NCBI GenBank assembly: GCA_019311105.1
Contig: JAFDDA010000011.1
Location: 1 to 64,000 of the forward strand
Origin: Deltaproteobacteria bacterium
GTDB taxonomy: Bacteria; Myxococcota_A; UBA9160; JAFDDA01
DNA length: 64,000 nt
Direction of reading: 5' to 3'
The translations under genes were made by a program, and so were the position numbers. Shown piece after piece: positions 42,878 through 51,104 of this stretch. The notes below the pieces were generated by a model. The model was not told where the DNA came from. It ran no database searches and was given only the letters and a program-made list of their open reading frames with translations. Numbering within the stretch: position 1 is the first letter of the stretch; the number at the start of each line of letters is the position of its first letter.

Positions 42878-43833
42878 GCGTCGGGGCCCGGGCCCGCGAG
42901 CGCGCGGGCGATCACCTGACGCACGTCCGGGTGGCTCAGCAAGCCGAGCGTGTCGTTGGCGTAGACCATCTCCTGGACTTCCGGGTCCAGGGTGAGGCGC
43001 TCCATGGCCGGGTCCTGCTTCACGGCTTGGATCCGCGGGCCGACCGCGGCCAGGGCCTCGGCCGAGGCGTCGCGGAAGGCGCGCGAGCTGGCGGCGGCCT
43101 CCTCCGAGATCAACCCGAGGTCCGCGAGTTCGCGACGGGTCGTGCCGTCGTAGGCCAGGGCGAGGAAGCTCGAACGCTCCACCGCCGTGCGGTAGCGCCC
43201 GTTCTCCACCTGCTGCCAGAACTGACGGTCGTCCCGGAGCGATTCGAGGTGGGGGTTCCCGAGCAGGCGCTCCAGGCGTTCGAGAGCTTCGGCGGGGTCG
43301 CTGGCAGCGCGCGCCACGGCCGCACCGGTCGGGCCCTGGTCGGCGAGCACCCACTCTCCGAGGTTCCGGATCGTCGAACGCGCGATCGGTGCGAAACGCG
43401 AGCCCTCGGTGGAGGGCAACGCTTCGTTCCCGGTCTGGGTGCGCAGCACATCCAACGTGATTCCGAACCACCCGATGAGCACCGCGAAGGCCGCGCCGGC
43501 GACGGCGCCGACCAAGGCACCGCCGAGGCGGTCGGGTGCGGTTCGCGGCTGCCCGCCACGGCGCTTCCGATCAAAGGCTTTGACCACCGCGGCAAGAATC
43601 TCGACGGAGAGGAGCAACACGAAGAAGGCCGCGAGCCCCCCGGCGGCCACGGCCAACATGCCGGACAGACCTCGCGCTTCGAACAGGGGAGCCACCTGAG
43701 GCGCGAGCCACCATGCACCGACGTAGGCGCCGACCGCGCCGCCGAGCCGGACCGACGAGACGAGCAGGCCCCGCACCAGGCCGATGGCCGCGGCGGAAAC
43801 GAGAATTGCGAGAGCTGCAAGGTCGAGCCACAT
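42874..43833 (-). CDS. CvpA-type membrane protein with a long C-terminal domain
   Basis: A 319-residue protein. The first 130 residues have about four transmembrane helices in CvpA-family order (MWLDLAALAILVSAAAIG, VRLGGAVGAYVGAWWLAP, DRLGGALVGAVAGAAFAV). The rest is a soluble helical domain (residues 150-319) with QFWQQVENGRYRTAVE. The N-terminal part resembles colicin V production proteins, whose function is unclear. ATG 43833 (MWLD) is preferred to the track start at 43899. It is divergent from the gamma-glutamylcyclotransferase-like gene. Confidence 0.75.
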   Translation of the reverse strand: MWLDLAALAILVSAAAIGLVRGLLVSSVRLGGAVGAYVGAWWLAPQVAPLFEARGLSGMLAVAAGGLAAFFVLLLSVEILAAVVKAFDRKRRGGQPRTAPDRLGGALVGAVAGAAFAVLIGWFGITLDVLRTQTGNEALPSTEGSRFAPIARSTIRNLGEWVLADQGPTGAAVARAASDPAEALERLERLLGNPHLESLRDDRQFWQQVENGRYRTAVERSSFLALAYDGTTRRELADLGLISEEAAASSRAFRDASAEALAAVGPRIQAVKQDPAMERLTLDPEVQEMVYANDTLGLLSHPDVRQVIARALAGPGPDA

Positions 43834-43897
43834 GAGCCACGAATCGGCGCCCCGGCCTCCACCCTGTAGAGGGCTCCGGCTATGCTGGCCGGACGGC

Positions 43898-44374
43898 ATG
43901 CCGATGTCCCGAACCCTCGTCTTCGCTTACGGCTCGAACATGCACCCCGAGCGCATGCTCGCGCGGGTGCCTGCCGCGCTGCCCCGAGGCCGGGCCCGGC
44001 TGGCGGGACACCGCCTGGTGTTCAACAAGCGCGGTCGGGATGGCTCCGCGAAGGCCAACCTCGCGGCCGACCCCGACCCCGAGGCCGGGGTCTGGGGCGT
44101 GGTCTGGGAACTCGCCGCTGAGGCGCTCGCGCAGCTCGATCCCTACGAAGGCGGCTACGCGCGGGTCGGCGTCTCGGTTGTGGCCGAAGACGGTGCGCGG
44201 TTCGAGGCCGAGGCCTACGTCTCGGAGCGTCTCACCGACGACCCCGTGCCCTACGACTGGTATCTCAACCACGTCCTGCGCGGCGCGCGCGCTCACGAAT
44301 TGCCCGCAGAGTACGTGGCCTGGCTCGAGGGGGTCATCAGCCGGCCGGACGAAACCGGCGGAGAGTCATCTTGA
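43898..44374 (+). CDS. Gamma-glutamylcyclotransferase-like protein
   Basis: A 158-residue AIG2/GGCT-fold protein. The diagnostic N-terminal motif TLVFAYGSNMHPERML is intact, followed by HRLVFNKRGRDGSAKANLA and a probable catalytic glutamate in LDPYEGGYAR. Proteins of this family release 5-oxoproline from gamma-glutamyl compounds. ATG 43898 (MPMSRTLVF) is preferred to the track start at 43784. Its stop overlaps the next gene's start by 4 bases. Confidence 0.85.
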   Translation: MPMSRTLVFAYGSNMHPERMLARVPAALPRGRARLAGHRLVFNKRGRDGSAKANLAADPDPEAGVWGVVWELAAEALAQLDPYEGGYARVGVSVVAEDGARFEAEAYVSERLTDDPVPYDWYLNHVLRGARAHELPAEYVAWLEGVISRPDETGGESS

Positions 44375-44811
44375 AGGTTCGCGCTGAACTCGCTGCCATC
44401 GCTCTGTTTGTAGCCTTCGGGCTGTGCGTCGAGATCGTCTTCACCGGTCTGTCCGAGGGCGCCGGCGGGAGTTTTTGCGGCCAGGTCTCGCTGTTGATGG
44501 TGCCCGTCTACACCGTGGCATGGTTGCTGCTCGGGCCCGGGCTCGCTCTGCTGCGAACGCTGAGCCTCGACGGGTTTCTCGTTCGCCTCCCGCTCACGGT
44601 CCTCGTGGTCTACGGCATCGAGTGGGCGTTCGGAGCGTTCTACTGGGAGATGGGGCTGCGTCCTTGGCACTACCAGCACGGCTGGGCGAGCGACCTCAGC
44701 GGAGGCCACATCACGCTGCTCTACGCGCCGTTCTGGTTCGTGTTCGCCGCGCTGCTGCCGCCGGTCCACCGGGCGATCCGCGCGGCAGCGCCGCGGTTGG
44801 TGAGCGCCTAG
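44371..44811 (+). CDS. CmpB/DUF-type four-helix membrane protein
   Basis: A 146-residue membrane protein with four hydrophobic segments. It matches the PF06541-like (putative ABC-transporter type IV, CmpB) pattern through [41 protein letters not shown] and the terminal [14 protein letters not shown]. The likely start is the TTG at 44371, which overlaps the cyclotransferase stop (TTGA). No ATPase partner is present, so a transporter role is doubtful. Confidence 0.65.
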   Translation: MKVRAELAAIALFVAFGLCVEIVFTGLSEGAGGSFCGQVSLLMVPVYTVAWLLLGPGLALLRTLSLDGFLVRLPLTVLVVYGIEWAFGAFYWEMGLRPWHYQHGWASDLSGGHITLLYAPFWFVFAALLPPVHRAIRAAAPRLVSA

Positions 44812-45728
44812 GCCGTCGCCGCCTGCAGCTCACGCGCGGCGCGCAGGCGCCGGAAGTCGTCGCCCGCATGGTACGACGAACGTGTCAGGGGCGACGACGC
44901 CACGAGCAGAAAACCCCGGGCATCCCCCGCGCGCTTGAACGCTGCGAAGTCCTCTGGGGTCACGTAGCGATCGACGCCGATGTGCCCCAGGGTCGGCTGG
45001 AGATATTGGCCGACCGTCAGGAAGTCGACGTCCGAGGCGCGCAGGTCCTCCATCACGCCGAGCACTTCGTCTTCGCTCTCGCCGAGGCCGACCATGATCC
45101 CCGACTTGGTGAAGATGCTCGGGTCGAGGCGGCGCACGCGAGCGAGCAGCGCCATCGAGTGGCGGTAGTCGGCAGCGGGTCGCACCTCGTGATAGAGGCG
45201 CGGGACGGTTTCGACGTTGTGGTTGTAGACGTCGGGCCGTGCGGCGACGACGGTCTCGAGGGCGCCGTCCTTGCGCAGGAAGTCGGGCGTGAGCACTTCG
45301 ACGGTGGTCTTCGGCGTCGCAGCACGCAGGGCTTCGATGCAGCGCGCGAACTGGCCTGCGCCCCCGTCGGGCAGATCGTCGCGATCGACGGACGTAATCA
45401 CCACGTGTTCGAGGCCGAGCTCTGCCACCGCTTCAGCCAGACGTTCCGGCTCCCCGGCGTCGACGGAACGAGGCTTCCCCGTGGCAATGTTGCAGAACGA
45501 GCAGGTCCGGGTGCACACGTCGCCCAGGATCATCACCGTGGCGTGACGCTTGGCCCAGCACTCCCGGACGTTCGGGCAGTTCGCCTCTTCGCAGACGGTG
45601 TTTAGCTTGTGGCGGCGCACGATGGCGCGCGTCTCGTCGTAGATGGGGGAAGGCGAAACGCGCACGCGCAGCCAGGGCGGCTTGCGTTCGCGCGGGCGCT
45701 CGACCTGCGGATAGCGGGCACGGCCCAT
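44808..45728 (-). CDS. lipA: Lipoyl synthase
   Basis: A 306-residue radical-SAM enzyme that inserts two sulfurs into octanoyl domains to make lipoate. The auxiliary cluster motif [13 protein letters not shown] and the radical-SAM motif CTRTCSFC are intact, with [14 protein letters not shown] and the C-terminal [12 protein letters not shown] at 45728 (MGRARYPQ) follows AGGGGGA; the upstream start at 45767 is less likely. It completes the LipB reaction at 25.0 kb but is unlinked here. Confidence 0.95.
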   Translation of the reverse strand: MGRARYPQVERPRERKPPWLRVRVSPSPIYDETRAIVRRHKLNTVCEEANCPNVRECWAKRHATVMILGDVCTRTCSFCNIATGKPRSVDAGEPERLAEAVAELGLEHVVITSVDRDDLPDGGAGQFARCIEALRAATPKTTVEVLTPDFLRKDGALETVVAARPDVYNHNVETVPRLYHEVRPAADYRHSMALLARVRRLDPSIFTKSGIMVGLGESEDEVLGVMEDLRASDVDFLTVGQYLQPTLGHIGVDRYVTPEDFAAFKRAGDARGFLLVASSPLTRSSYHAGDDFRRLRAARELQAATA

Positions 45729-45860
45729 TTCGGATCCCCCTGGGTCCCGGATCGGACTTTCGGGCATCCGACCGGGGTCGGCAATCCGAAGCGGGCCTGC
45801 CCTCGCGGTAGATGAGGTGCCCTGCTCGCCCTACTCTGCGGGCTCACCGGAGGGATCGCC

Positions 45861-46970
45861 TTGGACGTTCGCGCCGCCGTCGCCTGGGAGGCCGGCAAGC
45901 CTCTCGCCATCGAGACCGTGCAGCTGGAGGGCCCGAAGGCGGGCGAGGTCTTGGTGGAGGTGAAGGCCACGGGCCTCTGCCACACCGACGCCTACACCCT
46001 GTCGGGCAGGGACCCCGAAGGCTTGTTCCCCTCGATCATGGGCCACGAAGGTGCCGGGGTCGTCCTGGAGGTCGGCGCGGGCGTCAGCTCCGTCGCGCCT
46101 GGGGACCACGTGATCCCGCTCTACATCCCGGAGTGTCGGCAGTGCAAGGCGTGCCTGTCAGGCAAGACGAACCTCTGCATCGCCATCCGCGCGACCCAGG
46201 GCCAGGGCCTGATGCCGGACGGAACGAGCCGCTTCTCGCTCGGCGGCGACGTGCTGCACCACTACATGGGGACCTCGACCTTCGCGAGCCACACGGTGCT
46301 GCCGGAGATCTCCGTGGCAAAGGTTCGCCCGGACGCCCCCTTCGACAAGATTTGTTACATCGGCTGCGGCGTGACCACCGGCATCGGCGCAGTGATCAAC
46401 ACCGCGAAGGTAGAGCCCGGCGCGAACGTGGTGGTCTTCGGGCTCGGCGGGATCGGCCTGAACGTCCTGCAGGGCGCGCGCATGGCGGGCGCCGACAAGA
46501 TCGTGGGCGTCGACACGAACCCGGCCAAGCGCGAGCTCGCCGAGCAGTTCGGGATGACCCACTTCGTCAATCCGAAAGAGGTCGAGGGAGACCTCGTCGC
46601 CTACCTCATCGACCTCACGGATGGCGGTGCCGACTACAGCTTCGAGTGCATCGGGCGCACGGACACCATGCGCCAGGCTCTCGAGTGCTGTCACCGGGGT
46701 TGGGGCGAGAGCGTCATCGTTGGCGTGGCCGGCGCCGGAGAAGAAATCTCCACGAGGCCGTTCCAGCTCGTGACGGGCCGCGTCTGGAAGGGCACGGCCT
46801 TCGGCGGCGCGCGTAGCCGCACGCAGGTGCCGAAGATCGTCGACTGGTACATGGAGGGGAAGATCGAGATCGACTCCCTCATCACGCACAAGTTGCCGCT
46901 CGAACGCATCAACCACGGCTTCGACCTGATGCACGAGGGCAAGTCGATCCGCACGGTGGTGGAGTTCTAG
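45861..46970 (+). CDS. frmA: S-(hydroxymethyl)glutathione dehydrogenase/class III alcohol dehydrogenase
   Basis: A 369-residue zinc-dependent dehydrogenase. The catalytic-zinc cysteine and histidine are in GLCHTDAY and IMGHEGAGV. The structural-zinc cluster is [15 protein letters not shown]. The NAD-binding motif GLGGIGLNV and the class III segment [13 protein letters not shown] are present. It oxidises S-hydroxymethylglutathione, detoxifying formaldehyde. The start appears to be the TTG at 45861, after GGAGGG at five bases; an ATG is lacking. Confidence 0.92.
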   Translation: MDVRAAVAWEAGKPLAIETVQLEGPKAGEVLVEVKATGLCHTDAYTLSGRDPEGLFPSIMGHEGAGVVLEVGAGVSSVAPGDHVIPLYIPECRQCKACLSGKTNLCIAIRATQGQGLMPDGTSRFSLGGDVLHHYMGTSTFASHTVLPEISVAKVRPDAPFDKICYIGCGVTTGIGAVINTAKVEPGANVVVFGLGGIGLNVLQGARMAGADKIVGVDTNPAKRELAEQFGMTHFVNPKEVEGDLVAYLIDLTDGGADYSFECIGRTDTMRQALECCHRGWGESVIVGVAGAGEEISTRPFQLVTGRVWKGTAFGGARSRTQVPKIVDWYMEGKIEIDSLITHKLPLERINHGFDLMHEGKSIRTVVEF

Positions 46971-46994
46971 CGGCCGACGGCCGATACGGGCCCC

Positions 46995-47483
46995 ATGCTG
47001 CGCTGGTTCTACATCGGTCTCGGCTGTCTCGTGGTGGCCTCGATGATCTACCTCGAATCGGTCCGCCGGACGGGCCAGGAGCCGGGTGCCCTCGTCGGGA
47101 TGCCCGAGCTCGCCCTGCCGGAACTGCGAGTCATCACCGGCGGCGCACCGGTGCTCGTCTTCCACGTGGGCAACCCGGAGGCAGTGGCCCGAGTGCGCGC
47201 CGCCGTGTCCCCGGAGCGAATCGTGGCCGAGACGCCGAGCGGCTTCGCGCTCCGAGAGGGCCGAGTCGTCTCCGCGGGCCACGACGCCACCGCCACATTG
47301 CTGACCGAGGCCGGCTGGACCGACCGCCCCCTCGCAATCCACCGCGCAGAACCCCGCCTCCCCGACTACCGCGGCGGCATCGCCCGCGCCGGCGCACGGG
47401 GAGGCAAGGCGTCCAACGCGTTGGCCCACAAGAGCCATCTCACGCAGCGAGAGGCGATGGCGGTAATCGAATCGCTCGACTGA
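46995..47483 (+). CDS. Hypothetical membrane-anchored protein
   Basis: A 162-residue protein with one N-terminal transmembrane helix (IGLGCLVVASMIYL) and a soluble region thought to lie in the periplasm. It includes a beta-rich segment (VITGGAPVLVFHVGNPEAVARVRAAV) and an end rich in glycine and arginine. No family was recognised. It follows frmA by 24 bases on the same strand and may be cotranscribed. Confidence 0.6.
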   Translation: MLRWFYIGLGCLVVASMIYLESVRRTGQEPGALVGMPELALPELRVITGGAPVLVFHVGNPEAVARVRAAVSPERIVAETPSGFALREGRVVSAGHDATATLLTEAGWTDRPLAIHRAEPRLPDYRGGIARAGARGGKASNALAHKSHLTQREAMAVIESLD

Positions 47484-47507
47484 TTGAACCGCAAGCGCCC
47501 ACCCCAA

Positions 47508-47655
47508 GGGACTTCGACGTGGGGGAGCCTGGGGCGAAATAAAGCGCAGCCACCGCCCCAAAAGACTCAGAGCCCCTGACGACCCCAACCGCCGCGCACC
47601 CTCCAACCCGTGCGAAGCGAGCCATTCGCCGCAGGCTCCCCCACGTCGAAGTCCC
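47508..47655. repeat. Perfect 24-bp inverted repeat, MITE-like spacer element
   Basis: GGGACTTCGACGTGGGGGAG begins a 24-base arm at 47508-47531 whose exact reverse complement sits at 47632-47655. The 100 bases between have no gene. This lies between the membrane-anchored protein gene and the dipeptidase gene. It could be a non-autonomous mobile element or a structured RNA. Confidence 0.75.
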
Positions 47656-47664
47656 GCCCCACCC

Positions 47665-47698
47665 TTTCGTCATCAAACAGAACCGTCCCCTTCGTCAG
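47665..47698 (-). repeat. Dispersed repeat, copy 2
   Basis: The minus strand repeats the 34-base sequence at 38996-39029 (beginning CTGACGAAGGGGACGGTTCT), differing at one position. It is flanked by inverted arms CCCACCC and GGGTGGG, so it also sits in a small hairpin, immediately upstream of the dipeptidase gene. Confidence 0.7.
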
Positions 47699-47725
47699 GG
47701 GTGGGGGTCGGGCTAGGCTTGGGGC

Positions 47726-48802
47726 ATGGGCGAGCTCGAGTTCCGCGACCACCGTGCTGACCCCGACGCTTGGGCTCGCGAGCTCGGCATCTCGCGGGAG
47801 GCGGTGGAGGTCTACCTGGCGAGCGACGTGCTCGACCTCCACCTCGACACCTTCATCTGGAATCGCGTGTTCGGCTACGACCTGCGGCGCCGCCACGAGC
47901 GCGGGCTCCTCGGTCGGCACTTCTACGGGCAGGTGGACTTCCCGCGCATCCTCGAGGCCCAGATCACGGGCGGCACCTGGGTCATCACGACCAACCCGCT
48001 CCGACCCCGGGGCGGCCGACCCGAGACCTTCGTCGCCAACCTCGCCCGGCTCCGCAAGCTGTTCGCGACCGTCTCGGACCAGTTCGCCGTGGTGCGAAAC
48101 GTCGCCGAATACCGAGCCGCACGGGCCGCCGGGAAACACGGCGCCTTCATCGGAATCCAGGGCGGCAATGCCCTCGACCGCGAACTCGAGAGCCTCGATC
48201 TGATCGCAGACGATTGCGTCCTGCGCATCACGCTCGTCCACCTTTCCTCCTCTACCCTGGGGGTCACCAGCTCGCCGGCTGCCGGGCGCCGCAAGGACGA
48301 GGGCCTCTCGGACCTCGGGCGCGACTACGTCCGGCGCCTCAACGAGAAGAAGATCTTCCTCGACCTGGCCCACATCAATCGCGCCGGGTTCTTCGATGCG
48401 CTCTCCGTCCACGACAAGAGCCAGCCGGTGCTCGTCACCCATACCGGCGTCACAGGTGTCCACCCGCATTGGCGAAACCTCGACGATGAGCAGCTGCGCG
48501 CCGTCGCCGACCTCGGCGGCACCATCGGCGTCATGTACCAGGAGAGCTTCCTCGGGAAGCCGCCCTGCACCACCGAGACCGTGGTGGATCATGTCGAACA
48601 CATCGTGAACACCGTGGGCGAAGATCACGCGTCCCTGGGTAGCGACTGGGACGGAGCGATCAGCCCCCCGCGCGACCTCACGACGTGCCTCGATCTCCCT
48701 CGCGTGGCGGACCGGATGCTCCAGCGCGGCTGGTCGCCGGAGCGGGTGCAGAAGATCCTCGGTGGCAATTTCCTGCGCACCGTGGAAATGCTCCGCGGGT
48801 GA
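47726..48802 (+). CDS. Membrane dipeptidase (renal dipeptidase, M19 family)
   Basis: A 358-residue zinc dipeptidase of the M19 family. Metal ligands are in DLHLDTFIW (H-x-D), the bridging-glutamate position shows the family pattern GIQGGNAL (glutamine in place of glutamate), histidines in DLAHINRAG and VTHTGVTGV, and the aspartate in LGSDWDG. It hydrolyses dipeptides, though the apparent Q in place of E in GIQGG is notable. ATG 47726. The gene ends in the 32-bp tandem repeat. Confidence 0.85.
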   Translation: MGELEFRDHRADPDAWARELGISREAVEVYLASDVLDLHLDTFIWNRVFGYDLRRRHERGLLGRHFYGQVDFPRILEAQITGGTWVITTNPLRPRGGRPETFVANLARLRKLFATVSDQFAVVRNVAEYRAARAAGKHGAFIGIQGGNALDRELESLDLIADDCVLRITLVHLSSSTLGVTSSPAAGRRKDEGLSDLGRDYVRRLNEKKIFLDLAHINRAGFFDALSVHDKSQPVLVTHTGVTGVHPHWRNLDDEQLRAVADLGGTIGVMYQESFLGKPPCTTETVVDHVEHIVNTVGEDHASLGSDWDGAISPPRDLTTCLDLPRVADRMLQRGWSPERVQKILGGNFLRTVEMLRG

Positions 48803-48873
48803 AACCCTCGCTGGCGAGAATCCACAGGTGTTGACGCCCTCGCTGGTGAGAATCCACACGTGTTGAAACCCTC
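48801..48873. repeat. 32-bp tandem repeat, two full copies plus a partial
   Basis: Two 32-base units (48801-48832 and 48833-48864) start GAAACCCTCGCTGGCGAGAA and differ at 5 positions; a third begins at 48865. Each has a small dyad CTCGCTGGCGAG. The first overlaps the dipeptidase stop codon. Two copies without spacers rule out a CRISPR; it may act as a terminator or be a replication-slippage product. Confidence 0.7.
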
Positions 48874-48897
48874 AGGGCCGGCCGACGTCCAACCCCC

Positions 48898-49662
48898 ATG
48901 AACCGAACGGCCCTCCTCCTTGCCGCGGTCGTCGCCGGGTCGAGCCCAGCGATGGCCTTCGACGTCGAGACCTACGCCGAACAGCTGACCCGCCATACCC
49001 GGGCCGTCGAAGACACCGCAGGCACGCGCATCGACTACGCGGGCCTGCGCAGCGACCCCGACTGGCGCCGAGTCGTCGCGAGCCTCGAGACTTCCAACCC
49101 GTCGCCCCTCGAAGGCGCCCGGGCCCTCGCCTTCTGGATCAACGCCTACAACGTCCTGGCCCTCGATTGGATCGTGCGCGAGGGCCCGGTCGAGAGCATC
49201 CGCGACCTCGGGAACCTGTGGCGACCCGTGTGGAAGAAGTCGGCAGGCCGGGTCGGCGGCCACGAGGTCACCCTCGACGAGATCGAGCATCGGATCCTGC
49301 GCCCCATGGGAGAGCCCCGCATCCACTTCGCCATCGTCTGCGCTTCGACCTCATGCCCGTCGCTGCGCCGCGAACCGTTCCGTGCCACCGAACTCCATCG
49401 CCAGCTCGACGAGCAGACACGCGAGTTCCTGGCCGACGCCAGGAAGGGCATGGCCATCGCGCGCGCGCCCGAGAACGTCCGGCTCTCGAAGATCTTCGAC
49501 TGGTTCGCGGAGGATTTCGGCAAGGCACAAGGCGTGGTCGCCTTCGTCACCGAGCACGCGCCCGAGGCCGACCGAGCGTGGCTCCTCGAATACGCGGACC
49601 GAATGGACCTCGTCTACCTCCCCTACGACTGGCGCGTGAACGCCCTCCCCAGCCGCCCATGA
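48898..49662 (+). CDS. DUF547 secreted protein, first of a pair
   Basis: A 254-residue protein with a signal peptide (MNRTALLLAAVVAGSSPAMA, cleaved after AMA) and a DUF547 domain: RALAFWINAYNVLALDWI, HRILRPMGEPRIHFAIVCAS and the C-terminal VYLPYDWRVN. DUF547 proteins are predicted cysteine-dependent enzymes; the conserved histidine and cysteine are in RIHFAIVCAS. It overlaps the next DUF547 gene by 4 bases. Role unknown. Confidence 0.85.
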   Translation: MNRTALLLAAVVAGSSPAMAFDVETYAEQLTRHTRAVEDTAGTRIDYAGLRSDPDWRRVVASLETSNPSPLEGARALAFWINAYNVLALDWIVREGPVESIRDLGNLWRPVWKKSAGRVGGHEVTLDEIEHRILRPMGEPRIHFAIVCASTSCPSLRREPFRATELHRQLDEQTREFLADARKGMAIARAPENVRLSKIFDWFAEDFGKAQGVVAFVTEHAPEADRAWLLEYADRMDLVYLPYDWRVNALPSRP

Positions 49663-50555
49663 TCCGGCCGAGCCACGTTGCCGCGCTGCTGCTGCTGCTC
49701 GGGCTCTCGGGCTGCGCGAGCACGATCCACCCGCTCCAGCTGCCGAACCCTCGGGCCCTGCCGCCCACCGAGTTCTCCCACGCGGGTCTCGACCGCGTGC
49801 TCGAACGCTTCGTCGACGAAGACGGGCTCGTCGACTACGCCGCGCTCGGCCGCGAGCCCTTCGTGCTCGGCACCTATCTGGGCCAGCTCGCGGCCTACAG
49901 CCCCGTCAGCCACCCGGCGCTCTTCGCCAACTCAAACGCGCGGCTCGCCTACTGGCTCAATGCCTACAACGCCGTGGCGCTTCGCCTCGTCCTCGAGCAC
50001 TACCCGATCACCAGTGTCCGGGACATCGAGGCCTGGTGGACGGCGGCGCTGCCCGAGGGCGCCGGCTTCTTCTACGGCTACCGCTTCCCGCTTGGCGGCC
50101 GGTCGACGAGCCTCTACACGCTCGAGAACCGGATCGTCCGACGCGGCTTCCCCGACCCCCGCATCCACTTTGCGCTGAACTGCGCGTCTCTCGGCTGCCC
50201 GGTGCTCCCGCGCCAGGCCTTCGACCCGGCTCGGCTCGACGAGCAACTCGCCCACGAGACCCGGCGCTTCCTCTCCGCAGCGCGGAACTTCCGCCTCGAT
50301 GAGGCGACCCGGACGGCGTGGCTCTCGGCGATCTTCGATGGGTACGAGGGCGACTTCACGAAGTGGCAGAGCCGCCGGGGTGGCGATGCATCGCTGCTCG
50401 CCTTCGTCGCCGACCACGCCGGGCCCGAAGCCGCCGCAGCCGCCGCGCGGGCTGCAACCGAAGGGTTCACCGTCCGCTTCCACGAGCACGACTGGCGCTT
50501 GAACGACCAGGCCCTCGGCCCGCGCCCCGCTTCGGAGGCCTCTCTCCGGCCTTGA
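49659..50555 (+). CDS. DUF547 lipoprotein, second of a pair
   Basis: A 298-residue lipoprotein. The lipobox LSGC follows a short hydrophobic leader (HVAALLLLLGLSGCAS). The DUF547 domain has ARLAYWLNAYNAVALRLVL, RRGFPDPRIHFALNCASLGCP and the tail HDWRLNDQALG. ATG 49659 overlaps the upstream DUF547 stop; the ORF track's earlier start is antisense-like. Tandem DUF547 genes probably arose by duplication and may form one complex. Confidence 0.85.
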   Translation: MIRPSHVAALLLLLGLSGCASTIHPLQLPNPRALPPTEFSHAGLDRVLERFVDEDGLVDYAALGREPFVLGTYLGQLAAYSPVSHPALFANSNARLAYWLNAYNAVALRLVLEHYPITSVRDIEAWWTAALPEGAGFFYGYRFPLGGRSTSLYTLENRIVRRGFPDPRIHFALNCASLGCPVLPRQAFDPARLDEQLAHETRRFLSAARNFRLDEATRTAWLSAIFDGYEGDFTKWQSRRGGDASLLAFVADHAGPEAAAAAARAATEGFTVRFHEHDWRLNDQALGPRPASEASLRP

Positions 50556-50662
50556 CCTCCGTGGCGGTTCCGCGCACCATGCTCGGCGTTGACTCCAGAA
50601 TCAACGGGTGCCGAAGGCGCCCGAGACCGCGCCGCTCGCGCGCCCCGAAAGTGAGGACCCCC

Positions 50663-51088
50663 ATGGCGGAGGAGGCTCAGCCGCTCCCGGTCGTTTCCTA
50701 CCTGAAGCTCCCCGAGAACGGCGACCCCTATCTCGAGGGTCAGAAGTGCGGGAGCTGCGGCTCCATCTTCCTGGGAGAGCGCGAGGTCTGCTCCAAGTGC
50801 GGCACGCGCGGCTCCTTCGACGCCGTGAAGCTCTCGAACCAGGGCAAGCTCTACGTCTACTCGATCGTCCACCGCTCGTTCCCGGGCATCGAGGTCCCCT
50901 ACGTCTCGGCGATCGTCGACCTCGACGGCGGCGGCACGGTGAAGGGCAACCTGATCGGCATCGACCCGGACCCGGAGAAGATCCAGTTCGGGATGCCCGT
51001 CGAGGTCGTCTACCAGGATGCGCTCGGCCGCAAGGACCGCGAGGGCAACTCCTACATCTCCTACTTCTTCCAGCCGGCCAACGGCTGA
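50663..51088 (+). CDS. DUF35 OB-fold/zinc-ribbon protein
   Basis: A 141-residue protein with the rubredoxin-like zinc ribbon C-x2-C, C-x2-C (CGSCGSIFLGEREVCSKCG) near residue 30 and an OB-fold (VYSIVHRSFPGIEVPYVSAI). DUF35 proteins partner thiolase-like enzymes (as ChsH2 or Ltp2 partners), bringing the acyl-CoA. ATG 50663 begins just after GTGAGGACC. It lies 16 bases upstream of the thiolase-like gene and is almost certainly its partner. Confidence 0.88.
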   Translation: MAEEAQPLPVVSYLKLPENGDPYLEGQKCGSCGSIFLGEREVCSKCGTRGSFDAVKLSNQGKLYVYSIVHRSFPGIEVPYVSAIVDLDGGGTVKGNLIGIDPDPEKIQFGMPVEVVYQDALGRKDREGNSYISYFFQPANG

Positions 51089-51104
51089 ACCCGAGGGATA
51101 AACC

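Noticed and set aside
41764-43869. 701-residue plus-strand ORF
   Set aside because: Out-of-frame shadow of the FemAB-like and CvpA-type genes; arginine/alanine-rich composition from GC-rich codons.
48801-48873. Possible CRISPR array
   Set aside because: Only two adjacent 32-bp units without spacers and no cas genes.
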